Assembly (NCBI RefSeq): GCF_018332655.1
Contig: NZ_BOQL01000082.1
Coordinates: 31,212-95,211 of the forward strand
Direction: 5' to 3'
Origin: Actinoplanes auranticolor
GTDB taxonomy: Bacteria > Actinomycetota > Actinomycetes > Mycobacteriales > Micromonosporaceae
Length of the DNA: 64,000 nucleotides
The position numbers were made by a program, and so were the translations under genes. The notes beneath the pieces are model-generated. The model was not told the DNA's origin and did no database searches. It saw nothing but the letters and a program-made list of their open reading frames with translations. Positions 25,443 through 37,695 of the stretch are shown piece after piece (the stretch's first letter is position 1; the number at the start of each line of letters is the position of its first letter).

Positions 25443-25525
25443 TGGGGTTGGGGGGCTCGCGCAGACGCGGGAATGGGGCGGGCGCGCGGGAGGGGGAAGG
25501 AGCGACGGCGGGGCGGAGCGGACGT

Positions 25526-25984
25526 CTAGGTGGGCGTGCGGTTGGAAGTGGGAGTGGGGGCGGGAGCGGGGGTAGAGGGGGGTCCGGGAGACGGGGCGGG
25601 CGCGGGACGCGGGGCGGGAGCGTGGTGGGCGGGGCGGTCGGTGACCCGGTGTTCGGCCGTCCGCAGGGCTTCGAGCACGAGGCGGCGGACGTGTGGGTCT
25701 GTGACTGCGTACACCGAGCGGCGGCCGTCGCGGCGGGCTTGGACCAGGCCGGCGAGGCGGAGCTTGCCGAGGTGTTGCGACACGGCGGGGCGCGCTGCTC
25801 CCACCGCGCGGGTCAGCGCGGTCACGTCGCTCTCTGCTTCGACCAGGGCGGCCATCAGGCGCAATCTCGTGGCGTCGGCCAGCATCCCCAGGGTGATCGT
25901 CGCGGCCTCGATCACGGAGTCGCTCACCAGTGGTTCCTGCAGGTCACTGGCAGTTGCACCGTTGTCGCGTGCGTACATGAGCAC
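25526..25984 (-). CDS. ArsR/SmtB-family metal regulator
   Basis: 152 residues. The winged HTH spans about 25-105 (LADATRLRLMAALVEAESDV, ARPAVSQHLGKLRLAGLV, GRRSVYAVTDPHVRRLV), with His-rich residues after the recognition helix (EHRVTDRPAHHAP). The C-terminal 35 residues are a low-complexity Pro/Ala/Thr tail. It is divergent from the CDF exporter gene 46 bases away, across an AT-rich patch (CACATATTAT near 25982-25991) that is a plausible shared operator. By analogy with CzrA/NmtR it should repress the exporter until Zn, Ni or Co binds. The start is GTG at 25984 or ATG at 25978. Confidence 0.88.
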   Translation of the reverse strand: MLMYARDNGATASDLQEPLVSDSVIEAATITLGMLADATRLRLMAALVEAESDVTALTRAVGAARPAVSQHLGKLRLAGLVQARRDGRRSVYAVTDPHVRRLVLEALRTAEHRVTDRPAHHAPAPRPAPAPSPGPPSTPAPAPTPTSNRTPT

Positions 25985-26030
25985 ATATTATCCAGGGGAT
26001 ACACCGAGGACCAGGGGGCGAGGATCCGTG

Positions 26031-27245
26031 ATGGCCGACCATGAGCACAGCCACGCCCAGAGCCGCCACAACGACGGGCACTACGGCGGCGGCCATCACG
26101 ACGACGGCCATCACGACGACGGCCATCACGACGACGGCCATCACGATGGCCACGACGACGGCTTCGGCGACCGCCGCCACCACGATCGCCACGACGAACA
26201 CGGGCACCACGACAGCCACGACAACGACGGCCATCACCACGGTTGGTGGGAGCGGCTGCGTCACCGGATCACGCCGCATTCGCACGACAGCGCCGACAAG
26301 GTTGATTCCGCGCTCGAGTCCTCCCGTGAAGGTCTCCGTGCACTGTGGATCTCCCTGGTGGCGCTCGGCGTCACCGCGGCCCTGCAGGCCGTCGTCGTTG
26401 TGCTGTCCGGCTCCGTCGCGTTGCTCGGCGACACCCTGCACAACGTCGCCGATGCGCTCACTGCCGTACCTCTGGGTATTGCTTTTCTGCTCGGCCGCCG
26501 GGCCGCCACCCGGGCGTACACCTATGGTTTCGGCCGGGCCGAGGATCTGGCCGGCATCGTCATCGTCCTGGTGATCGCCGCTTCGGCGATCGCCGCCGGC
26601 TGGACCGCCGTCCACCGGCTGGTGCATCCCCAGACCATGACGCACCTGCCGTGGGTGCTGGCCGCCGGCGTGATCGGCTTCCTCGGCAACGAGCTCGTCG
26701 CCCGGTACCGGATCGGGGTGGGCCGGCGCATCGGGTCCGCGGCGCTGGTCGCCGACGGGCTGCACGCGCGCACCGACGGCTTCACCTCGCTCGCGGTCGT
26801 CCTTGCCGCCGCCGGTGCCTGGCTCGGCTGGCGCTGGGCCGACCCGGCCGTCGGCCTGGTGATCACGGCGGCGATCGCGTTCGTGCTCAAGGACGCGGCC
26901 CGGGAGGTCTACCGCCGGCTGATGGACCGGGTGGATCCGGAGCTCGTGGACAAGGCCGAGCAGTCGCTGCGGGCGGTCCCGGGCATCCGGGACGTGTCGG
27001 GGCTACGGCTGCGCTGGATCGGGCACCGGATGCACGCGGAGGCGGCCGTGGTGGTGGACGCGGACCTGAGCCTGCTGGCCGCGCACGAGATCGCGGCGGA
27101 CGCCGAGCATCAGCTGACCCATCAGGTTCCGCGGCTGACCGGCGCGACCGTGCACGTGGATCCGGCCAGCCACCCGGGCGACAGTCACCACACCGACCTG
27201 TCCCACCACCGCCGCGACCGCCTCGCCGCGCCGGCCCGGAACTGA
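26031..27245 (+). CDS. Cation diffusion facilitator (CDF) metal exporter with His-rich N-terminus
   Basis: 404 residues. The first 85 residues are extremely His/Asp-rich (repeats of GHHDD encoded by 15-base DNA repeats), a cytoplasmic metal-capture region. Six membrane helices follow; the transport-site HxxxD motifs are LHNVADA (helix II) and LHARTDG (helix V). A C-terminal ferredoxin-like regulatory domain starts near residue 300. It exports Zn, Co, Ni or related ions in exchange for protons. The ATG at 26031 has GAGGA upstream; a GTG one codon earlier is equivalent. The divergent ArsR gene is the likely regulator. Confidence 0.95.
   Translation: MADHEHSHAQSRHNDGHYGGGHHDDGHHDDGHHDDGHHDGHDDGFGDRRHHDRHDEHGHHDSHDNDGHHHGWWERLRHRITPHSHDSADKVDSALESSREGLRALWISLVALGVTAALQAVVVVLSGSVALLGDTLHNVADALTAVPLGIAFLLGRRAATRAYTYGFGRAEDLAGIVIVLVIAASAIAAGWTAVHRLVHPQTMTHLPWVLAAGVIGFLGNELVARYRIGVGRRIGSAALVADGLHARTDGFTSLAVVLAAAGAWLGWRWADPAVGLVITAAIAFVLKDAAREVYRRLMDRVDPELVDKAEQSLRAVPGIRDVSGLRLRWIGHRMHAEAAVVVDADLSLLAAHEIAADAEHQLTHQVPRLTGATVHVDPASHPGDSHHTDLSHHRRDRLAAPARN
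26091..26150. repeat. 15-bp in-frame repeat encoding His-Asp units
   Basis: Four tandem copies of GGCCATCACGACGAC (26091, 26106, 26121, 26136; the last diverges at its end). The unit is a multiple of three and encodes GHHDD, so copy-number changes would lengthen or shorten the metal-binding segment without a frameshift. Confidence 0.9.
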
Positions 27246-27252
27246 CCTGACG

Positions 27253-28701
27253 GTGACGGATCGTGCACTGACGGATTCCGGACAGGACCCGGACCGGCGG
27301 CAGTGCCACGATCGGGACGTGGGGGACGAAGCTGTAGCCGAGCGGGGATCTACCGGCGACGCCGTGGTCATCGGGGCCGGCATGGCCGGCCTGGCCGCCG
27401 CGCGGGTGCTGGCCGACCGGTTCGCCCGGGTGACGGTGGTCGACCGCGACCACCTGCCGTCCGGACCGGAGAGCCGCCGGGGCGTGCCGCAGAGCGCCCA
27501 CCCGCACGCCCTGCTCGCGGTCGGGCGGGACGCCCTGGAGAAGCTGTTCCCCGGGCTGACCGACGAACTCGTCGGGCTCGGGGCGCGGTGGATCGACGTG
27601 GCCCGCGACGCGTACGTCTGGCAGCTCGACGGGTACCGCGTCCGGGTGGACAGCGGCGTCACCATGCTCGCCGTGAGCCGGCCGCTGCTGGAGAGCTGCG
27701 TGCAGCGGCGGGTGCGGGCGCTGCCGGGGGTACGCGTTCTCGACGACACCGCGGTGGCCGGTCTCGTCGGCCGGTCCGGTGAGCGGGTGTCCGGAGTGAC
27801 GCTGGCCGACGGCCGTGAGCTCGCGGCCGAGCTGGTGGTCGATGCCAGCGGGCGCGGCAGCCGCTCCGACCGCTGGCTGCGGGAGCTGGACTTCCCCGTC
27901 CCGGCGGAGTCGGTGATCACCGTACGCGTGCACTACACGACCCAGCTCGTCCGCGGCCAGCCCGACTGCCTGCCCGGATCCGGGATGATCGTGGTGGCCG
28001 AGACCCCGCCCGAGCAGTGCCGCTACGGCGCCGCCTTCTCCGTGGAGGGCGGCCGGTGGCTCGTCACCCTCGGCGGCTTCCACGGTGAGCAGGCGCCGAC
28101 CGACCCCGAGGGTTTCCGGCGGTTCGCCGATGACCTGCCGGACGGCACGATCGCGCAGTTGCTGCGCACCGGCGAGCCGCTGACCGATCCGGTCGCCTAC
28201 ACCTATCCGGCCAGCCGGCGCCGCCACTTCGAACGGCTGCGCCGGATCCCGGCGGGCTACGTGGCCATGGGTGACGCGCTGTGCAGCTTCAACCCCGTGT
28301 ACGGCCACGGCATGACGGTCGCCGCGCTGGAGGCGGTCACGCTGGGGGAGAGTCTCGATCGGCACCGCACCCCGGGCGTGGTGATGGCGCGCGACTTCTA
28401 CCGCCGCAGCGCGAAGGTGATCGCCGTCGCCTGGGACATGGCCGCCGCGACCGACTTCGTCTATCCCGGGACGGAGGGTCCCAGGCCGCGGGGCCTGGCC
28501 CTGACGCACTGGTACCAGCGGCGGATCTTCCGGGCCCTCCATGTCTCGCCGGAGGTCATCAGGACCGTCGTCCGGGTGCAGCACCTGCTGGAGCCGGGGT
28601 CCGCGCTGCTGCGGCCGGCCATGGTCGTCAGAGTCCTCCGCGCGGCCCGCCGTGACCGGAAGGCGGTGGGCAGCGCTGCGGCCCGGCGACCCATCCTCTA
28701 G
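27253..28701 (+). CDS. FAD-dependent oxidoreductase, geranylgeranyl-reductase/PHBH-like
   Basis: 482 residues from the GTG at 27253; a GTG at 27319 would give a shorter N-terminus and neither has a clear ribosome site. A Rossmann FAD motif (VVIGAGMAGLAAARVLADRF) starts near residue 38, a second FAD motif is GYVAMGDALCSFNPVYGHGM near 340, and DASGRGSRSD lies mid-protein. This matches the large FAD monooxygenase/reductase group found in actinomycete secondary and isoprenoid metabolism. The substrate is not deducible. It follows the CDF gene by 7 bases but is probably unrelated in function. Confidence 0.85.
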   Translation: MTDRALTDSGQDPDRRQCHDRDVGDEAVAERGSTGDAVVIGAGMAGLAAARVLADRFARVTVVDRDHLPSGPESRRGVPQSAHPHALLAVGRDALEKLFPGLTDELVGLGARWIDVARDAYVWQLDGYRVRVDSGVTMLAVSRPLLESCVQRRVRALPGVRVLDDTAVAGLVGRSGERVSGVTLADGRELAAELVVDASGRGSRSDRWLRELDFPVPAESVITVRVHYTTQLVRGQPDCLPGSGMIVVAETPPEQCRYGAAFSVEGGRWLVTLGGFHGEQAPTDPEGFRRFADDLPDGTIAQLLRTGEPLTDPVAYTYPASRRRHFERLRRIPAGYVAMGDALCSFNPVYGHGMTVAALEAVTLGESLDRHRTPGVVMARDFYRRSAKVIAVAWDMAAATDFVYPGTEGPRPRGLALTHWYQRRIFRALHVSPEVIRTVVRVQHLLEPGSALLRPAMVVRVLRAARRDRKAVGSAAARRPIL

Positions 28702-28710
28702 ATTCGGCGG

Positions 28711-29346
28711 ATGGCTCTGCTGCACCGTGCGAATCTGACCCCGTCCAAGCTCGAGCTGCTGGCCGGCTGGCTGCCCGGCCGAGCGTGGTTCGCCGGCCCG
28801 CTGGAGGCCGAGGTGGTCCGGGTCGCGGCCTTCCGTTTCGACGACCCGGCCGGCCGAGTGGGCCTGGAGACGATGCTGGTCCGCGCCGGTGACGGGCCGG
28901 TCCTGCAGGTCCCGCTGACGTACCGCGACGCACCCCTGGACGGCGCCGAGCAGTGGCTGATCGGCACGACCGAGCACTCCGCGCTGGGCCGCCGCTGGGT
29001 CTACGACGCCTGCGGTGACCCGGTCTACGCCGCGGAGCTGGCCCGGGTGATCCATGCCGGCGGCACCCAGGCCGAGGAGTACTTCGAGGTCGACGGCCGG
29101 CGCGAGACCCGGGCGCCGGCCATGACCGTCAGCGGCAGCGGGACCGGGGATGCCCCGGTCCCGGCCACCGGCACCGTGCACCGGGTCGTCGACGAGGACC
29201 CCACGGTGATCGTGACGGACGAGGTGGAACTGGCCGTGCTGCGCCACCTCGGCACCAGCCAGCGGGTCACCGGCCCGGTGCTGACCGGCACCTGGGGCGA
29301 CGAGCCGCTGCCCGTGCCGCTGGCTTACGCCACCCCGGCGCAGTGA
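28711..29346 (+). CDS. Maltokinase N-terminal cap-like domain protein
   Basis: 211 residues resembling the N-terminal cap of actinobacterial maltokinase (Pep2/Mak) without the kinase part: LHRANLTPSKLELLAGWLPG, VPLTYRDAPLDGAEQWLIGT and HSALGRRWVYDACGDPVY. Stand-alone copies are frequent in actinomycetes, and their role, perhaps in trehalose/alpha-glucan metabolism, is unproven. The ATG at 28711 follows the previous stop by 9 bases, so it may be co-transcribed with the FAD oxidoreductase. Confidence 0.85.
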   Translation: MALLHRANLTPSKLELLAGWLPGRAWFAGPLEAEVVRVAAFRFDDPAGRVGLETMLVRAGDGPVLQVPLTYRDAPLDGAEQWLIGTTEHSALGRRWVYDACGDPVYAAELARVIHAGGTQAEEYFEVDGRRETRAPAMTVSGSGTGDAPVPATGTVHRVVDEDPTVIVTDEVELAVLRHLGTSQRVTGPVLTGTWGDEPLPVPLAYATPAQ

Positions 29347-29394
29347 CCGGCGACCGATGCGGAGGACCCGGCCGGGCCCGGTGATCGCGGGCGG

Positions 29395-30510
29395 CTACTG
29401 AGCCACCACCCGGTCCCCGGTCAGCTGTAGCAGGCGCAGCGGGATCGCGTCCGCCATGGCCTGCATCCCGGCGTCGTTGGGGTGCAGGTGGTCGCCGCTG
29501 TCGTGGCGCGGGAGCAGGCGCAGCGGCTGGGCCGGGTCGCGGACGGCCCGGTCGAAGTCGATCACGCCGTCGTACTCGCCGCCGGTGCGGATCCACCGGT
29601 TGACCGCGGCGCGCTTGGCCTCGTTCTCCGCGCTGTAGTAGCCGGCGATCGTGGTGTCCTGGAACGGCGTCAGGGTGGCGCCGATGATCCGCAGGCCCCG
29701 TTCGTGGGCCCGGGCGATCAGTTGCCGGTGCCCGTTGATGATCTCCTCGGCGGTCACCGTCTCGGACGGCGGGGCCAGCGACGTCGGCTGGCCGATGTCG
29801 TTGATGCCGAGCAGCACGATCACGGCCCGGGCACCCGGCTGGGCGAGCACGTCACGGTCGAAGCGGCTCAGCGCGCTGTCGCCGAAGAGCGGCCCGATGC
29901 CGGAGAACGGGGTGCCGGCCACCGTGTTGCCGTCGTGCAGCAGCCGGTTGCCGCCGATGCCCTTGTTGAGCGCGCCGAGGTGCCGCAGCGGGGCCTGCGC
30001 CTGCAGCCGGCGGGCCAGGAAGTCCGGCCAGCGGTGGTCGGCGGCGGTGCGCTGCGGCAGGTGGATGCTCACGACGAGATCGGACAGCGCCGGTACGGGT
30101 AGCGTCACCGGATCGCTCAGCGCGGGGGCGCCGGGCGGGACGCTGAACGAGGACCGCCCGCCGAAGGTGAGCCTGCGGTCGGTTCCGGGCAGGAGCTGAG
30201 AACCACCGGCGCTGCGGGCGATGCGCGCTTCACCGATCACCAGCGGCTCGGTGCCGTACTCGTTGGACAGCCGCACCCGCAGCGACCGGCCCGCGATGCT
30301 GGTGTGCACGATCTGGCGCAGGGTCTGGTTCTCGAACACGGTCTGCGGCATCGGCGGGGTCGCCGCGCCGGTCACGGCGGTGCTCCAGGTGCCGGTCCAG
30401 GTGGCCGGGCGGTCGGCCGCGACGGCCGAGCCGGTCATGAGGGTCGCGACGCCGAACGTCGCCACGGTGGCGGTGATCAGGCGCGGGAGCCTGGTGGTGG
30501 ATGCTGTCAT
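29395..30510 (-). CDS. Secreted SGNH/GDSL hydrolase lacking the nucleophile block
   Basis: 371 residues with a signal peptide (cleavage near GSAVAA). The N-terminal jelly-roll part (TWTGTWSTAVTGAA, RQIVHTSIAGRSLRVRLSN) and the SGNH part with block II (GIGGNRLL), block III (LLGINDIG) and block V (DHLHPND) are intact. Family members normally have about 80 residues between the jelly-roll and NRRWPDFLA, including the GDS(I/L) motif with the catalytic Ser. Here LVVSIHLPQRTAADHRWPDF joins directly, an in-frame loss of that block. A GDSAL later on is not block I. The protein may be inactive. The ATG at 30510 has GGGAGG upstream. Confidence 0.8.
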   Translation of the reverse strand: MTASTTRLPRLITATVATFGVATLMTGSAVAADRPATWTGTWSTAVTGAATPPMPQTVFENQTLRQIVHTSIAGRSLRVRLSNEYGTEPLVIGEARIARSAGGSQLLPGTDRRLTFGGRSSFSVPPGAPALSDPVTLPVPALSDLVVSIHLPQRTAADHRWPDFLARRLQAQAPLRHLGALNKGIGGNRLLHDGNTVAGTPFSGIGPLFGDSALSRFDRDVLAQPGARAVIVLLGINDIGQPTSLAPPSETVTAEEIINGHRQLIARAHERGLRIIGATLTPFQDTTIAGYYSAENEAKRAAVNRWIRTGGEYDGVIDFDRAVRDPAQPLRLLPRHDSGDHLHPNDAGMQAMADAIPLRLLQLTGDRVVAQ

Positions 30511-30577
30511 CGTCGACACCTCCCTGTCCGGACCAGCCCAGCTCAGCCCCGTCCGGGTGTCAAGGCATCGACGGTCG

Positions 30578-31189
30578 TCAAGATGAGCGGCTCACGCTCA
30601 GGGCAGCCGCCAGCTGGTCCGACCACGCGCGGACGACCCGGGCCCGGCGCCGGGAGTCGTCGGTGAGGACGTCGGCCAGGGCCAGGCCCCGGGCCAGGTC
30701 GAGGGTGGCCTGGATGAGACCCCGGACAGCCGGGTCGCTGTCGTCCACCCGGAGCAGCCGTACGGCCCGCCGGTGCACGCCGCGGGCGAAGTGCCGCTCC
30801 AGCGGGACCACCGCGGCCCGCAGCTCGGGGTCGGCGGCGGCCACGGTCCACACCTGCAACGCGGCCCGGAACAGCTCACCGCCGATCGCGTCGACCAGGC
30901 CGGTCACCACCGCATGCACCCGGTCGGGGCTCGAACCCCCGGGGTCGGGCAGCGCGTCGAGCAGCGCCGCCCGCTCCTCGAACATGGCCTCCAGCGCGGC
31001 CAGGATGAGCGCCTCCCGGGTCCGGAAGTGGTGCTGCACGGCCCCGCGGCTGATCCCGGCCTCGGCCGCGATGAAGGCCACCGTCGAGACCTCCCACCCG
31101 TGCCGGGCCAGGCTCCGGATGGTCGTCTCCAGCAAGCGCCGGCGCGTCTCCCGCGAGCGGTCCTGCTTGGGCGCGGAGTCGTCAGCCAT
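30578..31189 (-). CDS. TetR-family regulator of the acyl-CoA catabolic cluster
   Basis: 203 residues. The N-terminal HTH (VAFIAAEAGISRGAVQHHFR, about residues 37-56) is typical TetR. It is the last gene of the minus-strand operon, starting within the last 8 bases of the biotin carboxylase gene. It likely senses an acyl-CoA intermediate and binds the palindrome at 36462-36483 between the operon and the divergent dehydrogenase, as AtuR, LiuR or FadR-like proteins do (inference). Confidence 0.9.
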   Translation of the reverse strand: MADDSAPKQDRSRETRRRLLETTIRSLARHGWEVSTVAFIAAEAGISRGAVQHHFRTREALILAALEAMFEERAALLDALPDPGGSSPDRVHAVVTGLVDAIGGELFRAALQVWTVAAADPELRAAVVPLERHFARGVHRRAVRLLRVDDSDPAVRGLIQATLDLARGLALADVLTDDSRRRARVVRAWSDQLAAALSVSRSS

Positions 31190-33131
31190 CCCCGGCCGCC
31201 GCCACCACCGCCAGCGGCGTGCCCTGGCTGACCTGACGGCCGACCGGGACCGGCAGCTCCGTCACCGTGCCGTCCGCCGGGGCGCGCACCACGTGCTCCA
31301 TCTTCATCGCTTCCAGCCAGATCAGCGCCTGCCCGGCCACGACGGCCTCACCGATCCGGACGTCCGTGCGCACCACCGTGCCGGGCATCGGCGCCACCAG
31401 GGCGCCGGCCGGCAGCTGGGCCGACGGGTCGGTGAAACGCGGCACCCGGCGCAGCTCCAGCGAGCCCTGAGGCCCGTCGACGACCACCCGATCGGCAAAG
31501 CGTCCCACCGTCCACCGGCGGCGGACCCCGTCGAGGTCGAGCACCACCGCGTCAGCCGTCGCGTCCACCAGCACGACGTCGTCCCGGCCGGGCACCTCCA
31601 GGCCGTCGCGGCCGAAGCGGTACCGCACCTCGATCTCGGTGTCGCCGACGGCGTAGCGACGGCTGCGGTAGCCGACCGGGATGTTGCGGAAGCCGCGGGC
31701 CAGCAGCGGCACCAGCGCGGCGTCGGACAGTGCGGCGACCAGGGCGCCGAGGGCCGGGTCCAGCCCGGTGCCGGCGGTCAGCGCGGCCGGCGGATGGTCG
31801 GTGTAGAAGCCGGTCCCGGCGGTGCCGGCCAGGAACTGCGGGTGCAGCAGGCTGGCGACCAGCAGGTCCCGGTTGGTGGCCACCCCGTGCACGCGGGCGC
31901 GGCGCAGGGCGGCGGCGAGCTGCCGGGCCGCGGCCTCACGGGTTGACGCGTACGCGATGACCTTCGCCAGCATCCCGTCGTAGTGGGTGCCGACCACGCT
32001 GCCGTCCACCACTCCGGAGTCGAGGCGGATGCCGTCCAGCCCGGCGCGCTCGAAGCGGGCCGTCACGCCGGGGGCGTCGAAGGTGACCACGGTGCCGGTC
32101 TCCGGGCGCCAGTCGTCGGCGGGGCTCTCGGCGTACAGGCGGGCCTCGACGGCGTAGCCGGTCATCGCCGGCTCCGCACCGCTGAGCCGGTGGCCCGCGG
32201 CGACGTCGAGTTGCAGGCCGACCAGGTCGGTGCCGGTGACGCACTCGGTCACCGGGTGCTCGACCTGCAGGCGGGTGTTCATCTCCAGGAACCAGAAGTC
32301 GCCGTTGGCGGCGGCGATGAACTCCACCGTCCCCGCGCCGCGGTAGTCGACCGCGGCTGCGGCCTTCCGGCCCGCCGCGAGCAGGCGTTCGCGCAGGTCA
32401 CCGCCGATCCGCTCGACCAGCGGCGCGGGCGCCTCCTCGATCACCTTCTGGTGCCGGCGCTGCAGCGAGCACTCCCGTTCGCCCAGCGCCCAGACGGTGC
32501 CGTGGGCGTCGGCCATGATCTGCACCTCGACGTGGTGCCCCTCGTCCAGGTAGCGCTCGCAGAAGACGGTGGGATCGCCGAACGCGGCACCGGCCTCCCG
32601 CGCCGCGGACGCGACAGCCGCGGGCAGCTCGGCCAGGGTGCGCACGATCCGCATGCCGCGCCCGCCGCCGCCGGCCGACGCCTTGACCAGGACGGGCAGT
32701 TCGGCCTCGGTGACGGCGTCCGGATCGAGCAGGTCGAGCACGCTCAGGCCGGCCGCCGCCATCCGGCGCTTGGACTCGATCTTGGAGCCCATCACCTCGA
32801 TCGCCGCCGGGTCCGGGCCGATCCAGGTCAGCCCGGCGTCCTGGACCGCGCGGGCGAAACCGGCGTTCTCGGCGAGGAACCCGTAGCCGGGGTGGATCGC
32901 GTCGGCGCCGGCCCGGACGGCCGCCGCGATGATGAGGTCACCGCGCAGGTACGTGTCGGCCGGCGTGGAGCCGGGCAGGCGTACGGCGCTGTCCGCCTCG
33001 CGCACGTGCGGGCTGTCGGCGTCGGGATCGGAGAAGACGGCGACGGTGGTGATGCCCCGCCGGCGGCAGGTGGTGAAGATCCGCCGGGCGATCTCCCCGC
33101 GGTTGGCGACCAGGACGGCGTTGATGGTCAT
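31182..33131 (-). CDS. Acyl-CoA carboxylase alpha subunit (biotin carboxylase + BCCP)
   Basis: 649 residues. Biotin carboxylase: NRGEIARRIFTTCRRRGI at the N-terminus, ATP-grasp loop KASAGGGGRGMR and EMNTRLQVEHPVTE. The C-terminal biotin carrier domain has EAMKMEHVV with biotinyl lysine K610. It carboxylates biotin for the beta subunit encoded just upstream. The gene set suggests methylcrotonyl-CoA or geranyl-CoA rather than acetyl-CoA, but propionyl-CoA cannot be excluded. It follows the beta-subunit stop by 7 bases. Confidence 0.93.
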   Translation of the reverse strand: MTINAVLVANRGEIARRIFTTCRRRGITTVAVFSDPDADSPHVREADSAVRLPGSTPADTYLRGDLIIAAAVRAGADAIHPGYGFLAENAGFARAVQDAGLTWIGPDPAAIEVMGSKIESKRRMAAAGLSVLDLLDPDAVTEAELPVLVKASAGGGGRGMRIVRTLAELPAAVASAAREAGAAFGDPTVFCERYLDEGHHVEVQIMADAHGTVWALGERECSLQRRHQKVIEEAPAPLVERIGGDLRERLLAAGRKAAAAVDYRGAGTVEFIAAANGDFWFLEMNTRLQVEHPVTECVTGTDLVGLQLDVAAGHRLSGAEPAMTGYAVEARLYAESPADDWRPETGTVVTFDAPGVTARFERAGLDGIRLDSGVVDGSVVGTHYDGMLAKVIAYASTREAAARQLAAALRRARVHGVATNRDLLVASLLHPQFLAGTAGTGFYTDHPPAALTAGTGLDPALGALVAALSDAALVPLLARGFRNIPVGYRSRRYAVGDTEIEVRYRFGRDGLEVPGRDDVVLVDATADAVVLDLDGVRRRWTVGRFADRVVVDGPQGSLELRRVPRFTDPSAQLPAGALVAPMPGTVVRTDVRIGEAVVAGQALIWLEAMKMEHVVRAPADGTVTELPVPVGRQVSQGTPLAVVAAAGDG

Positions 33132-33138
33132 AGTGCTC

Positions 33139-36434
<3,296 letters not shown>

Positions 36435-36461
36435 GCCGACCGACCCTGGCACAGGTTCAAA

Positions 36462-36483
36462 AAACAAGCAAGCGCGCTTGTTT
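36462..36483. promoter_or_regulatory. Palindromic operator between divergent catabolic genes (TetR site candidate)
   Basis: AAACAAGC (36462-36469) and GCTTGTTT (36476-36483) form an 8-base inverted repeat with a 6-base spacer; inside it CAAGCGCGCTTG (36469-36480) is a second, offset perfect palindrome. It is AT-rich relative to its surroundings and centred between the two divergent starts (36434 and 36513), the usual place for a TetR-family operator. Confidence 0.7.
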
Positions 36484-36512
36484 CTGCCCGGTGCCCTCGC
36501 TAGCGTCGGCCC

Positions 36513-37658
36513 ATGCGGCTCAACGAGGACCACCGCGCCTTCCGGGACAGCGTCCGCCGGTTCGTCGACACCGAGGTCAACCCGCACGTCGACGCCTGGG
36601 AGGCGGCCGGGCGGGTGCCCCTGCACGACCTGCTGCCCAAGGCCGCAGCCCTCGGCCTGCTCGGCCTCGAATACGACGAGACCTACGGCGGCGAGGGCGC
36701 CGACGCGAGCTTCCAGCTGGTCGCGGCCGAGGAGTACGGCCGGATGCACGCCACCGGGGTCGGGATGGCCATCGGCGTCCAGGCGATGATGGCGACGCCC
36801 TCGCTGCACGCGTACGGCTCACCCGAGCTGAAGCAGCGTTACCTCACCCCGGCCGTCGCCGGCACCGCGGTCACGGCGATCGCCGTGACCGAGCCGGACA
36901 CCGGCTCCGACGTGGCCCAGCTGCGCACCCGGGCCGTCCGCGACGGCGACGACTGGGTCATCACCGGCCGCAAGTCCTACATCACCAACGGCGCCCAGGC
37001 CGACTGGATCTGCCTGCTGGCGCGCACCTCGGACGAGGGCGGCTACCGGGGGATGTCGCAGATCGTCGTGCCCACCGACCGGCCCGGCTTCAGCGTCGCC
37101 CGCACCTTCGACAAGCTGGGCAACCGCTGCTCGGACACCGCGGAGCTGGTGCTGGACGAGGTGCGCGTACCGGTCGCCAACACCATCGGTGAGGTCGGCC
37201 GGGGCTTCCAGCAGCAGATGCAGCAGTTCGTGACCGAGCGCATGTTCGCCGCGTACACCACGGTCGGCGGCTGCCAGTACGCCCTGGACCGCACCCGCCG
37301 GTTCGTCCTGGACCGGCAGGTCTTCGGCCGCCCGCTCGCCGACCGGCAGTACGTGGCGTTCCGCCTCACCGAGCTGCAGGCGGAAGTCGACCTGCTGCGC
37401 AGCCACAACCTGGTGACGTGCGAGGCGCTGATGGCCGGCGAGGACATCACCCGGATGGCGACGGTGGCCAAGCTCAAGGCGGGACGGCTGGTGCGGGAGG
37501 TGGCTGACTTGTGTCTCCAGTTCCACGGGGGCATGGGGTATCTGGAGGACAACTGGACTGCCCGGCTGTTCCGCGACACGCGGCTGACATCGATCGGCGC
37601 GGGGGCGGATGAGGTGATGTTGCAGGTGCTGGCCCGCCTCGACGGCCTGTCCGCCTAG
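36513..37658 (+). CDS. Acyl-CoA dehydrogenase
   Basis: A 381-residue FAD flavoenzyme introducing a trans-2 double bond into acyl-CoA. Motifs: AIAVTEPDTGSDVAQL (FAD/substrate loop), ITGRKSYITNGAQADW, RQVFGRPLADRQYVAFRLTE and the C-terminal LQFHGGMGYLEDNW, with a catalytic-region Glu in GADEVM. In this setting it probably supplies the unsaturated acyl-CoA for the carboxylase (citronellyl- or isovaleryl-CoA-like). There is no clear ribosome site before 36513, so the transcript may be leaderless. It is divergent from, and likely co-regulated with, the AtuA-like operon. Confidence 0.93.
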   Translation: MRLNEDHRAFRDSVRRFVDTEVNPHVDAWEAAGRVPLHDLLPKAAALGLLGLEYDETYGGEGADASFQLVAAEEYGRMHATGVGMAIGVQAMMATPSLHAYGSPELKQRYLTPAVAGTAVTAIAVTEPDTGSDVAQLRTRAVRDGDDWVITGRKSYITNGAQADWICLLARTSDEGGYRGMSQIVVPTDRPGFSVARTFDKLGNRCSDTAELVLDEVRVPVANTIGEVGRGFQQQMQQFVTERMFAAYTTVGGCQYALDRTRRFVLDRQVFGRPLADRQYVAFRLTELQAEVDLLRSHNLVTCEALMAGEDITRMATVAKLKAGRLVREVADLCLQFHGGMGYLEDNWTARLFRDTRLTSIGAGADEVMLQVLARLDGLSA

Positions 37659-37695
37659 TTGTACGACCAGTTGGCGCGCGACTAGAATTCGGGGC

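Noticed and set aside
29850..29885. GDS motif within the SGNH protein as the catalytic nucleophile
   Set aside because: It lies after block II in the segment before LLGINDIG, where homologues have a variable GxSxLxRFDRD stretch; block I should come before block II.
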